NCBI GenBank assembly: GCA_025463305.1
Contig: JAOBWK010000056.1
Location: 72,312-136,311, forward strand
Length of the DNA: 64,000 nucleotides
Direction of reading: 5' to 3'
Source of the DNA: Ilumatobacteraceae bacterium
GTDB taxonomy: Bacteria; Actinomycetota; Acidimicrobiia; Acidimicrobiales; Ilumatobacteraceae
The number at the start of each line of letters is the position of its first letter. Within the stretch, counting starts at the first letter, position 1. The notes beneath the pieces are model-generated. The model worked only from the letters and a program-made list of their open reading frames with translations, made no database searches and had not been told where the DNA came from. Position numbers and translations under genes: made by a program. Below, in pieces: positions 50,189-58,730 of this stretch.

Positions 50189-51394
50189 ATGAGCGTCACC
50201 ACCGACATCTACGATCCGGACCTCTACGTCGACGGTCCGATCCACGAGATCTTCGCCGATCTCCGCCGCACCGATCCGGTGCACTGGCAGTCGATGCCGG
50301 ACCAACCGGGCTACTGGGCCATCATGCGCCACGCCGACGTCACCCAGGTCGCCCGCCGCCCCGACATCTACTCCGCCGAGGAGGGCGGCGTGGTGCTCGA
50401 GGACATGGCTCCCGAGCAGCTCGCCAACAGCCGCAACATGTTGCTGATGATGGATCCGCCGCGGCACACCTCGCATCGCAAGCCCCTCGCCGAGAGCTTC
50501 CAGGCCAAGGTCATCGCGCAGATGGAGGGTCGCATCCGCGAGCTCTGCCGAACCATCTTCGCCGAGGCGGCGGACAAGGGCGATGTGGAGTTCGTCCACG
50601 ACGTCTCCGGCTCACTGCCCAGCCAGGTCGTGGGCGAGCTGGTCGGCATCCCCGAGCAGGATTGGGACCAGATCCGCGACTGGGCTGAACAGAGCACCAG
50701 CAGCCAGGATCCCGAGCTCGCCGGCGACGGCTATGCCAGCGGTTCAGGCCTGAACGACATGGCCATCTACGCCTACAACTTCGCGATGCGGCGCCGCCAG
50801 GAGGAGCCGAAGGAGGACCTCACCTCGTTGATCCTCGCCGGCAACTTCGGCGACGGCCCACTCGACGACATGCAGTTCGCGAGCTTCTTCGTGCAGCTCG
50901 TCACGGCCGGCAACGACACCACCAAGACGATGCTGTCGTCGGGCACCGAGGCGCTGCTCAATCACCCGGATCAGCTCGCCGACCTGCGCGCCGACCCCAC
51001 CCTGATGCTCGGCACCGTCGAGGAGATCCTGCGCTGGGCGAACCCGCTGCACTACTTCCGCCGCACCGCGCTGTCCGACACCGAGCTGCACGGCACGAGC
51101 ATCAAGGCCGGCGACAAGGTGGCGATGATGTACACGTCGGCCAACCGCGACGAGGACGTCTTCGGCGACACCGCGCAGGCCTTCGACATCCGCCGCTCGC
51201 CGAACCAGCACCTCTCGTTCGGCTACGCCCAGCACTTCTGCCTCGGTGTCCACCTCGCCCGGCTCGAGGGGCGGGTGTTCTTCGACGAGCTGCTCAAGAC
51301 GTTCGCGACGATCGAGCAGACCGGTCCGTCACGGCGGATCCGCTCGAACCTGAACAACGGCCTCAAGCAGCTGCCCATCCACCTCGCTCGCTGA
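50189..51394 (+). CDS. cytochrome P450 (CYP124/125/142-like)
   Basis: A 401-aa soluble bacterial P450. It has I-helix 'LVTAGNDTTKTM', ExxR 'EEILRW', 'NPLHYFRRTAL' and heme loop 'LSFGYAQHFCLGVHLARLE' with the Cys thiolate. The ANPLHYFRRTA form resembles actinobacterial P450s that hydroxylate cholesterol side chains or methyl-branched lipids (CYP124, CYP125, CYP142), so a lipid or terpenoid substrate is favoured. Ferredoxin and reductase partners are not encoded nearby. It is convergent with the next gene, with a strong hairpin between. Confidence 0.9.
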   Translation: MSVTTDIYDPDLYVDGPIHEIFADLRRTDPVHWQSMPDQPGYWAIMRHADVTQVARRPDIYSAEEGGVVLEDMAPEQLANSRNMLLMMDPPRHTSHRKPLAESFQAKVIAQMEGRIRELCRTIFAEAADKGDVEFVHDVSGSLPSQVVGELVGIPEQDWDQIRDWAEQSTSSQDPELAGDGYASGSGLNDMAIYAYNFAMRRRQEEPKEDLTSLILAGNFGDGPLDDMQFASFFVQLVTAGNDTTKTMLSSGTEALLNHPDQLADLRADPTLMLGTVEEILRWANPLHYFRRTALSDTELHGTSIKAGDKVAMMYTSANRDEDVFGDTAQAFDIRRSPNQHLSFGYAQHFCLGVHLARLEGRVFFDELLKTFATIEQTGPSRRIRSNLNNGLKQLPIHLAR

Positions 51395-51421
51395 GGCGTC
51401 GCAAACCGGTCCTGATCGAGA

Positions 51422-51451
51422 GCTGGGCCGGGCATCGCTGCCCGGCCCAGC
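51422..51451. terminator. bidirectional terminator hairpin
   Basis: A perfect 12-bp stem, GCTGGGCCGGGC with GCCCGGCCCAGC, around a 6-nt loop, placed between convergent genes. Confidence 0.8.
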
Positions 51452-51460
51452 CGCGTTCGG

Positions 51461-53659
51461 TCAGCTGGTGGTCTTCTTCTTGCGCACCACCAGGATCACG
51501 ATCACACCGATCACGACCACGGCGGCGATGATGCCGATGATCAGCCCGGTCGACGACGACGAGTCGCTCGACGACTTGTCGGAGGCGATGGTCACGTCGG
51601 AGGCGGCATCGGTGGTCGCGGTGTCCGCGCTCGCCGTGTCGGTGCTGCTGTTGGCACTGGCGTCGGCCGACGTGTCGGCCGTGGTGTCGGCGGTGGTGTC
51701 GCCCGTGGAGGTGTCCACGCTCGAGTCACCGGTCGACGTGTCGGCGGTGGCGGCATCCGTGGCCGGCGTGCCGTCGGCGTTGACGGAGATGTCGGTGGCA
51801 CCGGTGTCGGCGATGTTCGTGCCGGCACCCGAGCCCGGGTTCACCTGGTCGAGGTAGACCTCCATGCTCAGCAGCGGCCCGTTGTCGTCCATCGGCGCGC
51901 CCGAGGCGAGCGCGACCTTGAACGTGACGTCGAGCGACTTGCCGGCGCCGATCGACGCGCCCGCCATCGCACCCACGGTGCCCTCGATGCTGCCGTCGTC
52001 GATGGTGGAGCCGGCGAGCGTCACGGGCGAGAAGGTGCCGTCCGGTCCATCGGTCGAGTAGGTCAACGTGACCTGATCGGCCGTGACGTTGGACTTGGCC
52101 TTGTCACCGGGGAACAACGAGAAGTCGACCTGTGCGTTCTGGATCGAGTCGGTGCCCGGGTTGGCGAACGTGACGTCGAACGTCGTCGGGTCGGCGCCTG
52201 GGATGAGCGCCTGCGGGATCGTGTCAGTCGCGTTGGGGGCGGCAGCCTCCGTCGCACCCTGGTAGACGGTGCCCGTGGACGAGTTGCCGCCCTGTGTGTC
52301 GGTGGCCACGACGGCACAGATCACGTCGTCCTTGGACGCCGTGTAGGTGACGTTGGCGTAGCCGTCGGCGCCGCTCGGGACCGCGTCCTTGTCGAGCGTG
52401 CCGCACTCACCGGTGCCCGACACGGCGTACACCGAGAAGTTCACCATGTCGCCTTCGATCACGTTGTTCTGCGCGTCCGACACCGAGGTGGAGATCTGCG
52501 ACGTGCTCGATCCGTCGGCGTCGATGGCGTTCGGGAAGGCGTACGTGAAGAGCGACCCGGAGCTCGCCGCGGGGGCGCCCCCGGCGTCGCCGGTGACCGC
52601 GGCCTCGTTCTGCACGCAGCCGTTGCCGATGCCGAACGCGGCGAACGCGGCGTTGCTGAACTCCGTCTGGGTGTAGTAGTAGTGCCCGTTGATGACCTGG
52701 TTGTACTCGGTGGTCTGGGCGTTGCTCGGGTCGGTGGAACCGAGCGGCGTGCCGTAGTCGTTGGCGCAGATGTCGCCGATCTCGTGGCCGGTGGAGTCGT
52801 TCCAGGCGGTCGTGTCGGTGGGATCGGTGAGCGCCTCGTTGACCTCGTGGCTGAGCGTGCCGACCGCACCGTCGGCGACCACGTCGCCGTTGGGGCCCTG
52901 GCCGGCGTCGCAACCCGTCGCCTCGAACGGCTCGTTGCCGTAGACGATCATCGAGGTGTCCTGGCCGAACGCACGGTGGTAGCCGCAGAACGCCGAATCC
53001 GAGTTGCTGCCGTCGAGGTCGGCGGTCTCCATGCCCGGCGGGAAGAACACCGGGTAGAAGTGGGCGAGGTCGGTGGGCACACCCTGCTCGCCGGTGACGC
53101 GGGTCAGCTCGTCGCGGATCTGCGCATCGGTGAGGCACGCGGTGTACTGATCGCTGGCGAGGTCGCAGCCGCTCGTCGGGAAGGGCTGGGTGTCGATGAT
53201 CGGCGTGCCGGCCGTGATCTTGTAGGCGATGTTGGTGGTGGCGAAGCTGCCGGACTGCGAGTACTCCGTGTCGATCGAGTACACGTTGGTGCTCGAGCCG
53301 CTGTCCGCCGCGACGTCGGTGACGTACTGGTTGATGATCGTCGGGTAGTCGTCGGGGTACGGCGTGGCCCAGTCCGACGGCATCCAGTAGATGGGCGTGA
53401 TGGTGACGCCGTCGGCGCCCGTGGTGTCCATCACCGGTCCACCCGAGTAGGTCAGCGGCGGCGTGCAACCGTCGCAGTAGTGGCCGTCGCCGTCCTCGGA
53501 TTCGGACGGGTGCACGGAGCGGGCGACGTCGACGTGGCGCACCGGTGCGGGCGGCGCGGCCGACGCAGCGGCGACGTTCGGGAAGAACGGCGCGCTCATG
53601 ACGGTGAGGATCGACCCGATCAGGACGAGCGGGCCGAACCGGCGGACGGAGTGCAGCAT
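51461..53659 (-). CDS. secreted, membrane-anchored protein with HEVNEA metalloprotease-like motif and Ig-like domain
   Basis: A 732-aa exported protein. A signal peptide (VLIGSILTVMSAPFFP) is followed by a large N-terminal domain with 'GTLSHEVNEALTDPTDT' (about 267-283) and 'GHEIGDICANDYG' (about 294-306). This His/Glu pattern resembles a putative zinc protease group (HExxEA...TDP...GxEIxDxC). Next come a Big-1/Ig-like domain (about 370-460), a second beta domain (about 480-620), a Thr/Asp/Ala/Ser repeat linker (about 620-695) and a C-terminal TM helix with a KKK tail. It would be anchored to the outer face of the membrane. Protease activity is inference. Confidence 0.68.
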   Translation of the reverse strand: MLHSVRRFGPLVLIGSILTVMSAPFFPNVAAASAAPPAPVRHVDVARSVHPSESEDGDGHYCDGCTPPLTYSGGPVMDTTGADGVTITPIYWMPSDWATPYPDDYPTIINQYVTDVAADSGSSTNVYSIDTEYSQSGSFATTNIAYKITAGTPIIDTQPFPTSGCDLASDQYTACLTDAQIRDELTRVTGEQGVPTDLAHFYPVFFPPGMETADLDGSNSDSAFCGYHRAFGQDTSMIVYGNEPFEATGCDAGQGPNGDVVADGAVGTLSHEVNEALTDPTDTTAWNDSTGHEIGDICANDYGTPLGSTDPSNAQTTEYNQVINGHYYYTQTEFSNAAFAAFGIGNGCVQNEAAVTGDAGGAPAASSGSLFTYAFPNAIDADGSSTSQISTSVSDAQNNVIEGDMVNFSVYAVSGTGECGTLDKDAVPSGADGYANVTYTASKDDVICAVVATDTQGGNSSTGTVYQGATEAAAPNATDTIPQALIPGADPTTFDVTFANPGTDSIQNAQVDFSLFPGDKAKSNVTADQVTLTYSTDGPDGTFSPVTLAGSTIDDGSIEGTVGAMAGASIGAGKSLDVTFKVALASGAPMDDNGPLLSMEVYLDQVNPGSGAGTNIADTGATDISVNADGTPATDAATADTSTGDSSVDTSTGDTTADTTADTSADASANSSTDTASADTATTDAASDVTIASDKSSSDSSSSTGLIIGIIAAVVVIGVIVILVVRKKKTTS

Positions 53660-53688
53660 GTGAGGTTCCTGCCTTGGTGTCGGATCAA

Positions 53689-53709
53689 CTGCTGACGGTC
53701 CGTCAGCAG
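53689..53709 (-). promoter_or_regulatory. 21-bp perfect palindrome in the 5' leader
   Basis: The arms CTGCTGACGG and CCGTCAGCAG are separated by one base, 30 bp upstream of the secreted-protein ATG and downstream of its -10 box. It could be an operator or an RNA hairpin covering the leader. Confidence 0.5.
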
Positions 53710-53723
53710 GTCACGATGCCGGG

Positions 53724-53753
53724 AACCTATCGGCTGCAGCAGGACAGGTTCAA
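53724..53753 (-). promoter_or_regulatory. promoter of the secreted HEVNEA protein gene
   Basis: On the minus strand TTGAAC (complement of 53748-53753) and TAGGTT (complement of 53724-53729) are spaced by 18 nt. The -35 overlaps the CAAGCATC half-site of the putative MarR operator. Confidence 0.55.
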
Positions 53754-53811
53754 GCATCCTCGATCCGCTCACGGAAGATGCTTGGTGAACACAAGGATCC
53801 GGTGTTAGGTT
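53751..53811 (+). promoter_or_regulatory. marR promoter with three CAAGSATC half-sites
   Basis: TTGGTG (53782-53787) and TAGGTT (53806-53811), spaced by 18 nt, form the promoter; the -10 ends 8 nt before ATG 53820. Half-sites CAAGCATC (53751-53758), GATGCTTG (53777-53784, inverted) and CAAGGATC (53792-53799) surround it. GATGCTTG-N7-CAAGGATC lies between and over the promoter elements, as expected for MarR autorepression. Confidence 0.6.
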
Positions 53812-53819
53812 CCTCATAC

Positions 53820-54266
53820 ATGCAAGCCCGCGTGCGATCCCCCCTCGCCTCGTTCAAGCGCCTGCACCTCACCGCCCGGGCCGCTGCCGATCGCTGCCTG
53901 GCGGCCGAGGGTGTGTCCGCGGCGCAGTTCGGCGTGCTCCACCTGCTCGCCGAGGATCCCGGCCTCACCGGTGCCGAGCTCGCCCGTCGCTCGTCGGTGG
54001 CGGCACCGAGCATGAACGAGATGCTGGCGATGCTGCTCCGCGACGGGCTGATCACCCGTGCGCCCGATCCGCGGGGTGGCCGCGGCATCCAGATGTTCAT
54101 CTCCGAGTCCGGACGCGACGCGCTCGCCAGCGGCCTCCCGCTGCTGACCGAGTTCTCCGACGAACTCCTCGCCGGCATCGATCCCGATCGGTTGGCCGAC
54201 TTCTTCGCCGTGCTCGATCTCGTCGCCGACCGCGCCGAGGCGCACGGCCGCACGGAGGCGTCGTGA
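53820..54266 (+). CDS. MarR family transcriptional regulator
   Basis: A 148-aa winged-helix regulator. 'LTGAELARRSSVAAPSMNEMLAMLLRDGLITR' is the recognition region, and 'DPRGGRGIQMFISESGRDAL' is the wing. MarR dimers bind palindromes and are released by toxic or aromatic ligands. ATG 53820 follows the -10 box by 8 nt; an in-frame ATG at 53778 lies upstream of the promoter and is unlikely. GTGA overlap with the efflux pump gene indicates co-translation. Confidence 0.9.
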   Translation: MQARVRSPLASFKRLHLTARAAADRCLAAEGVSAAQFGVLHLLAEDPGLTGAELARRSSVAAPSMNEMLAMLLRDGLITRAPDPRGGRGIQMFISESGRDALASGLPLLTEFSDELLAGIDPDRLADFFAVLDLVADRAEAHGRTEAS

Positions 54267-55954
54267 CCGCACTGGACGAACAGGTCGACGACGCCGACGG
54301 CGTGCCAGAGGTCGTCGACGCGGCCGATCCACGTCGCTGGATCACCCTCGGCATCATGTCGGCGACGGTGATCATCATCAGCCTCGACACCACGGTGTTG
54401 AACGTGGCGATCCCCACGATCCTCAAGGACTTCCACACCACGCTGCCGAGCCTCCAGTGGGTCATCACCGGCTACGCGCTGGTGTTCGCGTCGCTGCTCA
54501 TCATCGGCGGCCGGCTCGGCGACCTCTTCGGGCACCGCCGGATCTTCGTCATCGGGGCGGCGCTCTTCGGCACCGGCTCGCTGATCGCCGCGTTGTCGCA
54601 GTCGGTGCCTCAGCTCGTCATCGGCGAAGCGGTGATCGAGGGCGTGGGCGCGGCCCTGATGATGCCGAGCAGCCTCGCCATCCTCTCGAAGTCGTTCGTC
54701 GGCCACGAGCGCGCCGTCGCGTTCGGCCTGTGGGGCGCGGTCGGTGGCGCCAGCGCGGCCTTCGGCCCCGTCGTCGGCGGGTTCCTCACGTCGGACTACT
54801 CGTGGCGCTGGTCGTTCGGGATCAACGTGATCATCGTCCCGCTCGCGATCATCGGCGCACTGCTGTTCACGCCCAAGCTCCGCCATGAGGGCCGGCGGGA
54901 ACGACTCGACATCCGCGGCGCGGTGCTCGTCGCGTCGGGCATGGCGTTGCTGGTCTTCGGGCTGAGCGAGGGTTCGGAGTACGGCTGGCTCACCCCGAAG
55001 CGCGACATCCTCCTCGGCGGCCACGACATCTGGCCCGCGTCGCGACCCGTGTCACTGGTGATCGTTGCGTTCGTGATCGCGATCGTCATCCTCACCGCGT
55101 TCTACCGGCTGTCGCGGGCCAAGGAGCGCGACGACGCGTCGCCGCTGTTCGAGTTCGGCCAGCTGCGCCATCGCTCGTTCCGCTTCGGCCTGCTCACCGT
55201 CGCTGCGCTGTCGCTCGGCCAGCTCAGCCTCGCGTTCGTGCTGCCGGTGTTCCTGCAGGAGGGGCGCCACCTCAGCGCCGAGACCAACGGGCTGTGGCAG
55301 CTGCCGTCGGGCCTGTGCTTCCTGATCGGCGCGCAGATCAGCAGTCGGCTCGCGCGCCGGCTGCCGCTCGCGGTGATCGTGCGCATCGGCGTGGTGATGA
55401 CGATCTGCGGCTTCGCCTACCTGGCGATCGTGATCTCGCCGAGCCTGCAGTTCTGGACGCTGTTCCCGACATACATCATGTACGGCATCGGCTTCGGCCT
55501 GTCGATCCCACAGATCACCAACATCGTGCTCACCGAGGTCGAGCCCGACAAGGCGGGCGCGGCGAGCGGTGCGAACAACACCGCCAAGCAGATGGGCGTG
55601 TCGCTCGGGGTGGCCATCATCGGCTCACTGGTGACCTCGCGCACCATCGCCTCGGCGGTCGACCGGGTCGGCAACGCGTCGAGCCTCTCGCCCGAGCTCA
55701 AGGCCCAGGCGGCCGCGCTGCTGCGCAAGAACGGCGTCACGTTCATCCCGCCGGCGCACGCATCAGCGGCCGACGTCGCGACGCTGCGGCGGATCTTCGT
55801 CGAGGGCCTCGCCTCTGGCGCGAAGTGGCCGCTGGTCTTCTCGTGCATCACCGGGTTGGTGTCGCTGATCGTGTCATTCGGCATCCCCCGTCGTCCGGCC
55901 GCAGCGCACGACGTCGTGATCGACGACGAGGCACGGCTCGCCGCGGCGCACTGA
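54263..55954 (+). CDS. DHA2-family MFS drug transporter (EmrB/QacA-like)
   Basis: A 563-aa proton-driven efflux protein of the 14-TM DHA2 class. It has 'LDTTVLNVAIPTI' (motif D1), 'GRLGDLFGHRRIFVIG' (motif A) and 'GAVGGASAAFGPVVGGFLTSDYSWRWSFGINVI' (motif C and following). It exports hydrophobic toxic compounds or antibiotics across the membrane. GTG 54263 overlaps the MarR stop, and the pair forms a classical regulator-pump operon. The C-terminus has an added soluble tail of about 25 residues. Confidence 0.92.
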   Translation: MTALDEQVDDADGVPEVVDAADPRRWITLGIMSATVIIISLDTTVLNVAIPTILKDFHTTLPSLQWVITGYALVFASLLIIGGRLGDLFGHRRIFVIGAALFGTGSLIAALSQSVPQLVIGEAVIEGVGAALMMPSSLAILSKSFVGHERAVAFGLWGAVGGASAAFGPVVGGFLTSDYSWRWSFGINVIIVPLAIIGALLFTPKLRHEGRRERLDIRGAVLVASGMALLVFGLSEGSEYGWLTPKRDILLGGHDIWPASRPVSLVIVAFVIAIVILTAFYRLSRAKERDDASPLFEFGQLRHRSFRFGLLTVAALSLGQLSLAFVLPVFLQEGRHLSAETNGLWQLPSGLCFLIGAQISSRLARRLPLAVIVRIGVVMTICGFAYLAIVISPSLQFWTLFPTYIMYGIGFGLSIPQITNIVLTEVEPDKAGAASGANNTAKQMGVSLGVAIIGSLVTSRTIASAVDRVGNASSLSPELKAQAAALLRKNGVTFIPPAHASAADVATLRRIFVEGLASGAKWPLVFSCITGLVSLIVSFGIPRRPAAAHDVVIDDEARLAAAH

Positions 55955-55992
55955 CCGCGACGAGCCGAACGGAACCGTGAGGCCCGGGGGCG

Positions 55993-56115
55993 TCAGCCCT
56001 GGCGGGTCTTGAACCGCGGGTTCAACGTGTTGATCACGTAGACCCGCCCGTTGCGCCGGACCACCTTGGAGCCGGGCATGTTCTTCATCGACTTGAGTGA
56101 GTTGCGAACCTTCAT
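55993..56115 (-). CDS. rpmJ: 50S ribosomal protein bL36, cysteine-free type (type B)
   Basis: A 40-aa protein of the large ribosomal subunit. '[19 protein letters not shown]' and '[17 protein letters not shown]' match the alternative bL36 lacking the zinc-binding Cys/His residues (YkgO type). This form usually replaces the zinc-containing copy under zinc starvation. I see no Zur-like palindrome upstream, so its regulation here is unclear. It lies alone between the efflux pump and a divergent PF10118-like gene. An upstream in-frame ATG would add a short non-conserved leader. Confidence 0.92.
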   Translation of the reverse strand: MKVRNSLKSMKNMPGSKVVRRNGRVYVINTLNPRFKTRQG

Positions 56116-56181
56116 GGGATTGCCTGCTTTCTTCGCAGTCTTGAACACCACCGGCGGGACATCCATTCCAGGCCCCAGGAC

Positions 56182-56187
56182 TACCGT
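56182..56187 (+). promoter_or_regulatory. leaderless-type -10 box (TACCGT)
   Basis: It ends 6 nt before ATG 56194, with no ribosome-binding site. Confidence 0.5.
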
Positions 56188-56193
56188 GGCGCG

Positions 56194-56985
56194 ATGACCG
56201 ACATCGTGGTGCGCAAGGTGGTGTTCGACTTCCCCGACGACCTCGACGACGTTTTCCCCGGCGACGACATCGTCGACGAGTGCTACCTCGCCGCGTTCTC
56301 GCTGACGATGCCGACGCTCGAGCCGTTCCTGATCCGCGTGTACCGCAGCCTCGGTGACCGACTCGGCGACACGCCGCTCGGCGACGACCTCCGCGGGTTC
56401 ATCGCCCAGGAGGCGCAGCACCACCGCAACCACGCGCGCGTCAACAAGATCATCCTCTCGCGGCTGCCGGCCGCCGTCGCCGCCGAGCTGCAGTCGATCC
56501 TCGACGAGCTCGACCGCGACTACCGCCGCTACGACTCGACGAAGTCCGAACGCCACAACCTGGTGTACGCGGAGGGCTTCGAGGCGATGACCTGCGCGAT
56601 GGTGCTGTCGTACTTCGACCGCTCCGCCGCGGGAAACGGTTCACGCCGCTTCGGCCCCTGGCAGCAGCTCTTCGCGTGGCACGGCGCGGAAGAGGTCGAG
56701 CATCGCACGGTTGCGTTCAGCGTGTACGAGCGCCTCGTCGGCAGCTACCCGTACCGCGTGTACGGCTCGCTGCGGACCCAGATCCACTTCAGCCGGTACC
56801 TCGACCGCCTGCAGCGGGTGCTGCTCGCCGCCAACGGCCGTCCGCGTCGTGCGCACCTGCCGGCGTGGTTGCCGTTCGGCTGGCGTCGCTACGCCCGCAC
56901 GTTCCGTCCGTCGTACGATCCCGGGGCACTCGAACCGGGCGCGCTGGTCGAGGCGGTGCTGGCGATGTACTCGCCAGCACCCTGA
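56194..56985 (+). CDS. predicted metal-dependent hydrolase (PF10118-like)
   Basis: A 263-aa helical protein matching the 'metal-dependent hydrolase' family PF10118, which has a ferritin-like diiron pattern: '[16 protein letters not shown]' (ExxxHH) and '[18 protein letters not shown]' (ExxEH), with 'AEGFEAMT' and '[11 protein letters not shown]' supplying further carboxylates. The true reaction is unknown; an oxidase or hydroxylase role is possible from the diiron-like ligands. It starts at the leaderless-type ATG. Confidence 0.8.
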   Translation: MTDIVVRKVVFDFPDDLDDVFPGDDIVDECYLAAFSLTMPTLEPFLIRVYRSLGDRLGDTPLGDDLRGFIAQEAQHHRNHARVNKIILSRLPAAVAAELQSILDELDRDYRRYDSTKSERHNLVYAEGFEAMTCAMVLSYFDRSAAGNGSRRFGPWQQLFAWHGAEEVEHRTVAFSVYERLVGSYPYRVYGSLRTQIHFSRYLDRLQRVLLAANGRPRRAHLPAWLPFGWRRYARTFRPSYDPGALEPGALVEAVLAMYSPAP

Positions 56986-57012
56986 CCTCGGTTCCCGCGA
57001 TCTGTCCGGCGC

Positions 57013-58647
57013 TCAGCTGTTCGCCGTGGACGTGTCCGGCGTCGAGCCGTCCGTGCCCTCGACCTTGCTGACGCACGAGTCCACGCCGCCGATGACGCCG
57101 GCCCGGAAGTAGTCGATCTTCTCGAAGGCGCTGCCGACCTGACCGTTGCCGATGCCGGCGTCGCTGAGCAGCGCGGTCTCGACGGCCTCGTCGAGGTCGC
57201 CCGGCGAGATGTAGAGGCGGTTCGGATCGATGGTGCCGTCGGCGGGCGGGATGATGTCCTGCGTCCACACGCCGGTGAGGCAGTCGTTGAGCAGGTCCCG
57301 GGTCTCGCCGGTGAGCCCGGTCTGGAGCTGCGTCTGCACCGCGTCACTCCAGGCGTCGCTGATGATGTAGCCGACGGCGAAGTCGCCGTACGTGCTGTAG
57401 AGGGCCTGGGCGTAGCCGTCGTCGAAGTAGATCGTGTTGTCGCCGGGGCAGTACAGCGCACTGAACTGGTACTGGCTCTGGTCGATGCCGTCGCAGGTCG
57501 GGTACGGACCGTCGTGGTCGAACGGGACGACCGTCGGCGAGGTGAACGTGCCCATGTCGGTGTTCGTGGTCCAGAACCGGTCGAGGTCGGTCTCGACGTC
57601 GGTGATGATGTCGGCGTACGGCAGGTTGCCGCCGGAGTTGTACTCGTCCTCGGTGGTGAACGGCAGGTCGATCAGCGGCAGTGGCGTGGTCTCCATCGCC
57701 TTGCACGCCTCGGCGCCGCCCTTGAACCCGTTCTCGAACGCACCGACGCGGTCGAACGCAGAGCCGTGGGCATCGCCCTGGGTGACGTCCTCGCCGAGCG
57801 AGCTGTCCTTGACGGCCACCATGGCCGACAGACCGGCTTTGACCTCCTGATCGCCGAACGTGAGGCTGGCCGACTCGCCGCGGGCGACGTGCGCGGTCCA
57901 GGAGCCGGCAAAGCAGTCCGCCTGCTGCTCGAGGTACACCGTGGGCGTGCCCGCCGGGAAGTCGCCGTCACGGGCCTGGATCGCATGGCCGAACTCGTGG
58001 GCGAACACCACGCCGACCGCCGCATCGCCGAACTCGTTGACGAGTTGCGGGACCAGGCCGGCGTCGTCGTACGCGATGTAGTCGCCGTTGCCGCAGTAGA
58101 ACGCGTTGCCGACCGCGGGGTACTGCTCGGATGGATCGCCGGAGCAACCGTCGGGGATCTGGCCGGCACGGCCGGGGTAGCTCGCCCAGATCCCGCCGGA
58201 CAGCTCTTGGAAGGGCGCCCCGTAGATCTGCGGGTACGTCTCGCGCCAGTAGTCCTGGATGTCGGCCAGTGAGGCCTGCAGGAACTCGTCGTACGGCTGC
58301 GGGGTCTTGTCGGCGCCGAAGTCGATCGTCGCGTCTGCCGCGTTGGCGACCATGCTGGACGGCGGCGCCATCGTGTCGGTGGGGATCGACAGCTCGGTGC
58401 CGGAGGACGTTCCCGGAGTGGACGGCTCGGTGACCGCCGACGTGTCGGGGCTGGATGTCGGGGGCTTGCTCGTGGCGGGCGAGGTCGTGTCGGCGGCGCC
58501 GGTGGTGGCAGACGACGTGTCAGAGGTTGCGCTGGTCGCCTTCGTGGTGGGCGAGGAGGACTTCGACGAGCCGCAGGCCGAGAAGAGGATGCACCCGACG
58601 GCGGCGGCAGCGAACAGTTGGCGTTTCATCCTCCCATCAGGCCACAT
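57013..58647 (-). CDS. lipoprotein with zinc metallopeptidase domain and degenerate second copy
   Basis: A 544-aa lipoprotein with lipobox FSAC near residue 25, then a Ser/Thr-rich linker to about residue 95. The first domain (about 105-270) is a putative neutral zinc metallopeptidase (PF04228-like) with 'YCGNGDYIAYDD', HEFGHAIQ and 'EQQADCFAGSW'. The second half (about 310-470) repeats the pattern as 'YCPGDNTIYFDD', 'YGDFAVGYIISDAWSDAVQ' and 'LLNDCLTGVW', but HEFGH is replaced by DAWSD, so the copy has lost its zinc site. ATG 58629 (MKRQLF) is an alternative start, but GGGAGG abuts it too closely. Confidence 0.8.
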   Translation of the reverse strand: MWPDGRMKRQLFAAAAVGCILFSACGSSKSSSPTTKATSATSDTSSATTGAADTTSPATSKPPTSSPDTSAVTEPSTPGTSSGTELSIPTDTMAPPSSMVANAADATIDFGADKTPQPYDEFLQASLADIQDYWRETYPQIYGAPFQELSGGIWASYPGRAGQIPDGCSGDPSEQYPAVGNAFYCGNGDYIAYDDAGLVPQLVNEFGDAAVGVVFAHEFGHAIQARDGDFPAGTPTVYLEQQADCFAGSWTAHVARGESASLTFGDQEVKAGLSAMVAVKDSSLGEDVTQGDAHGSAFDRVGAFENGFKGGAEACKAMETTPLPLIDLPFTTEDEYNSGGNLPYADIITDVETDLDRFWTTNTDMGTFTSPTVVPFDHDGPYPTCDGIDQSQYQFSALYCPGDNTIYFDDGYAQALYSTYGDFAVGYIISDAWSDAVQTQLQTGLTGETRDLLNDCLTGVWTQDIIPPADGTIDPNRLYISPGDLDEAVETALLSDAGIGNGQVGSAFEKIDYFRAGVIGGVDSCVSKVEGTDGSTPDTSTANS

Positions 58648-58730
58648 CGACGGAGGCTCGCGCCACCGTATCCACTACTCCGGATGCTGAAAGTGGTGTG
58701 ACTTCCGTCGCGACGGCCGGGCTCGGCGGG

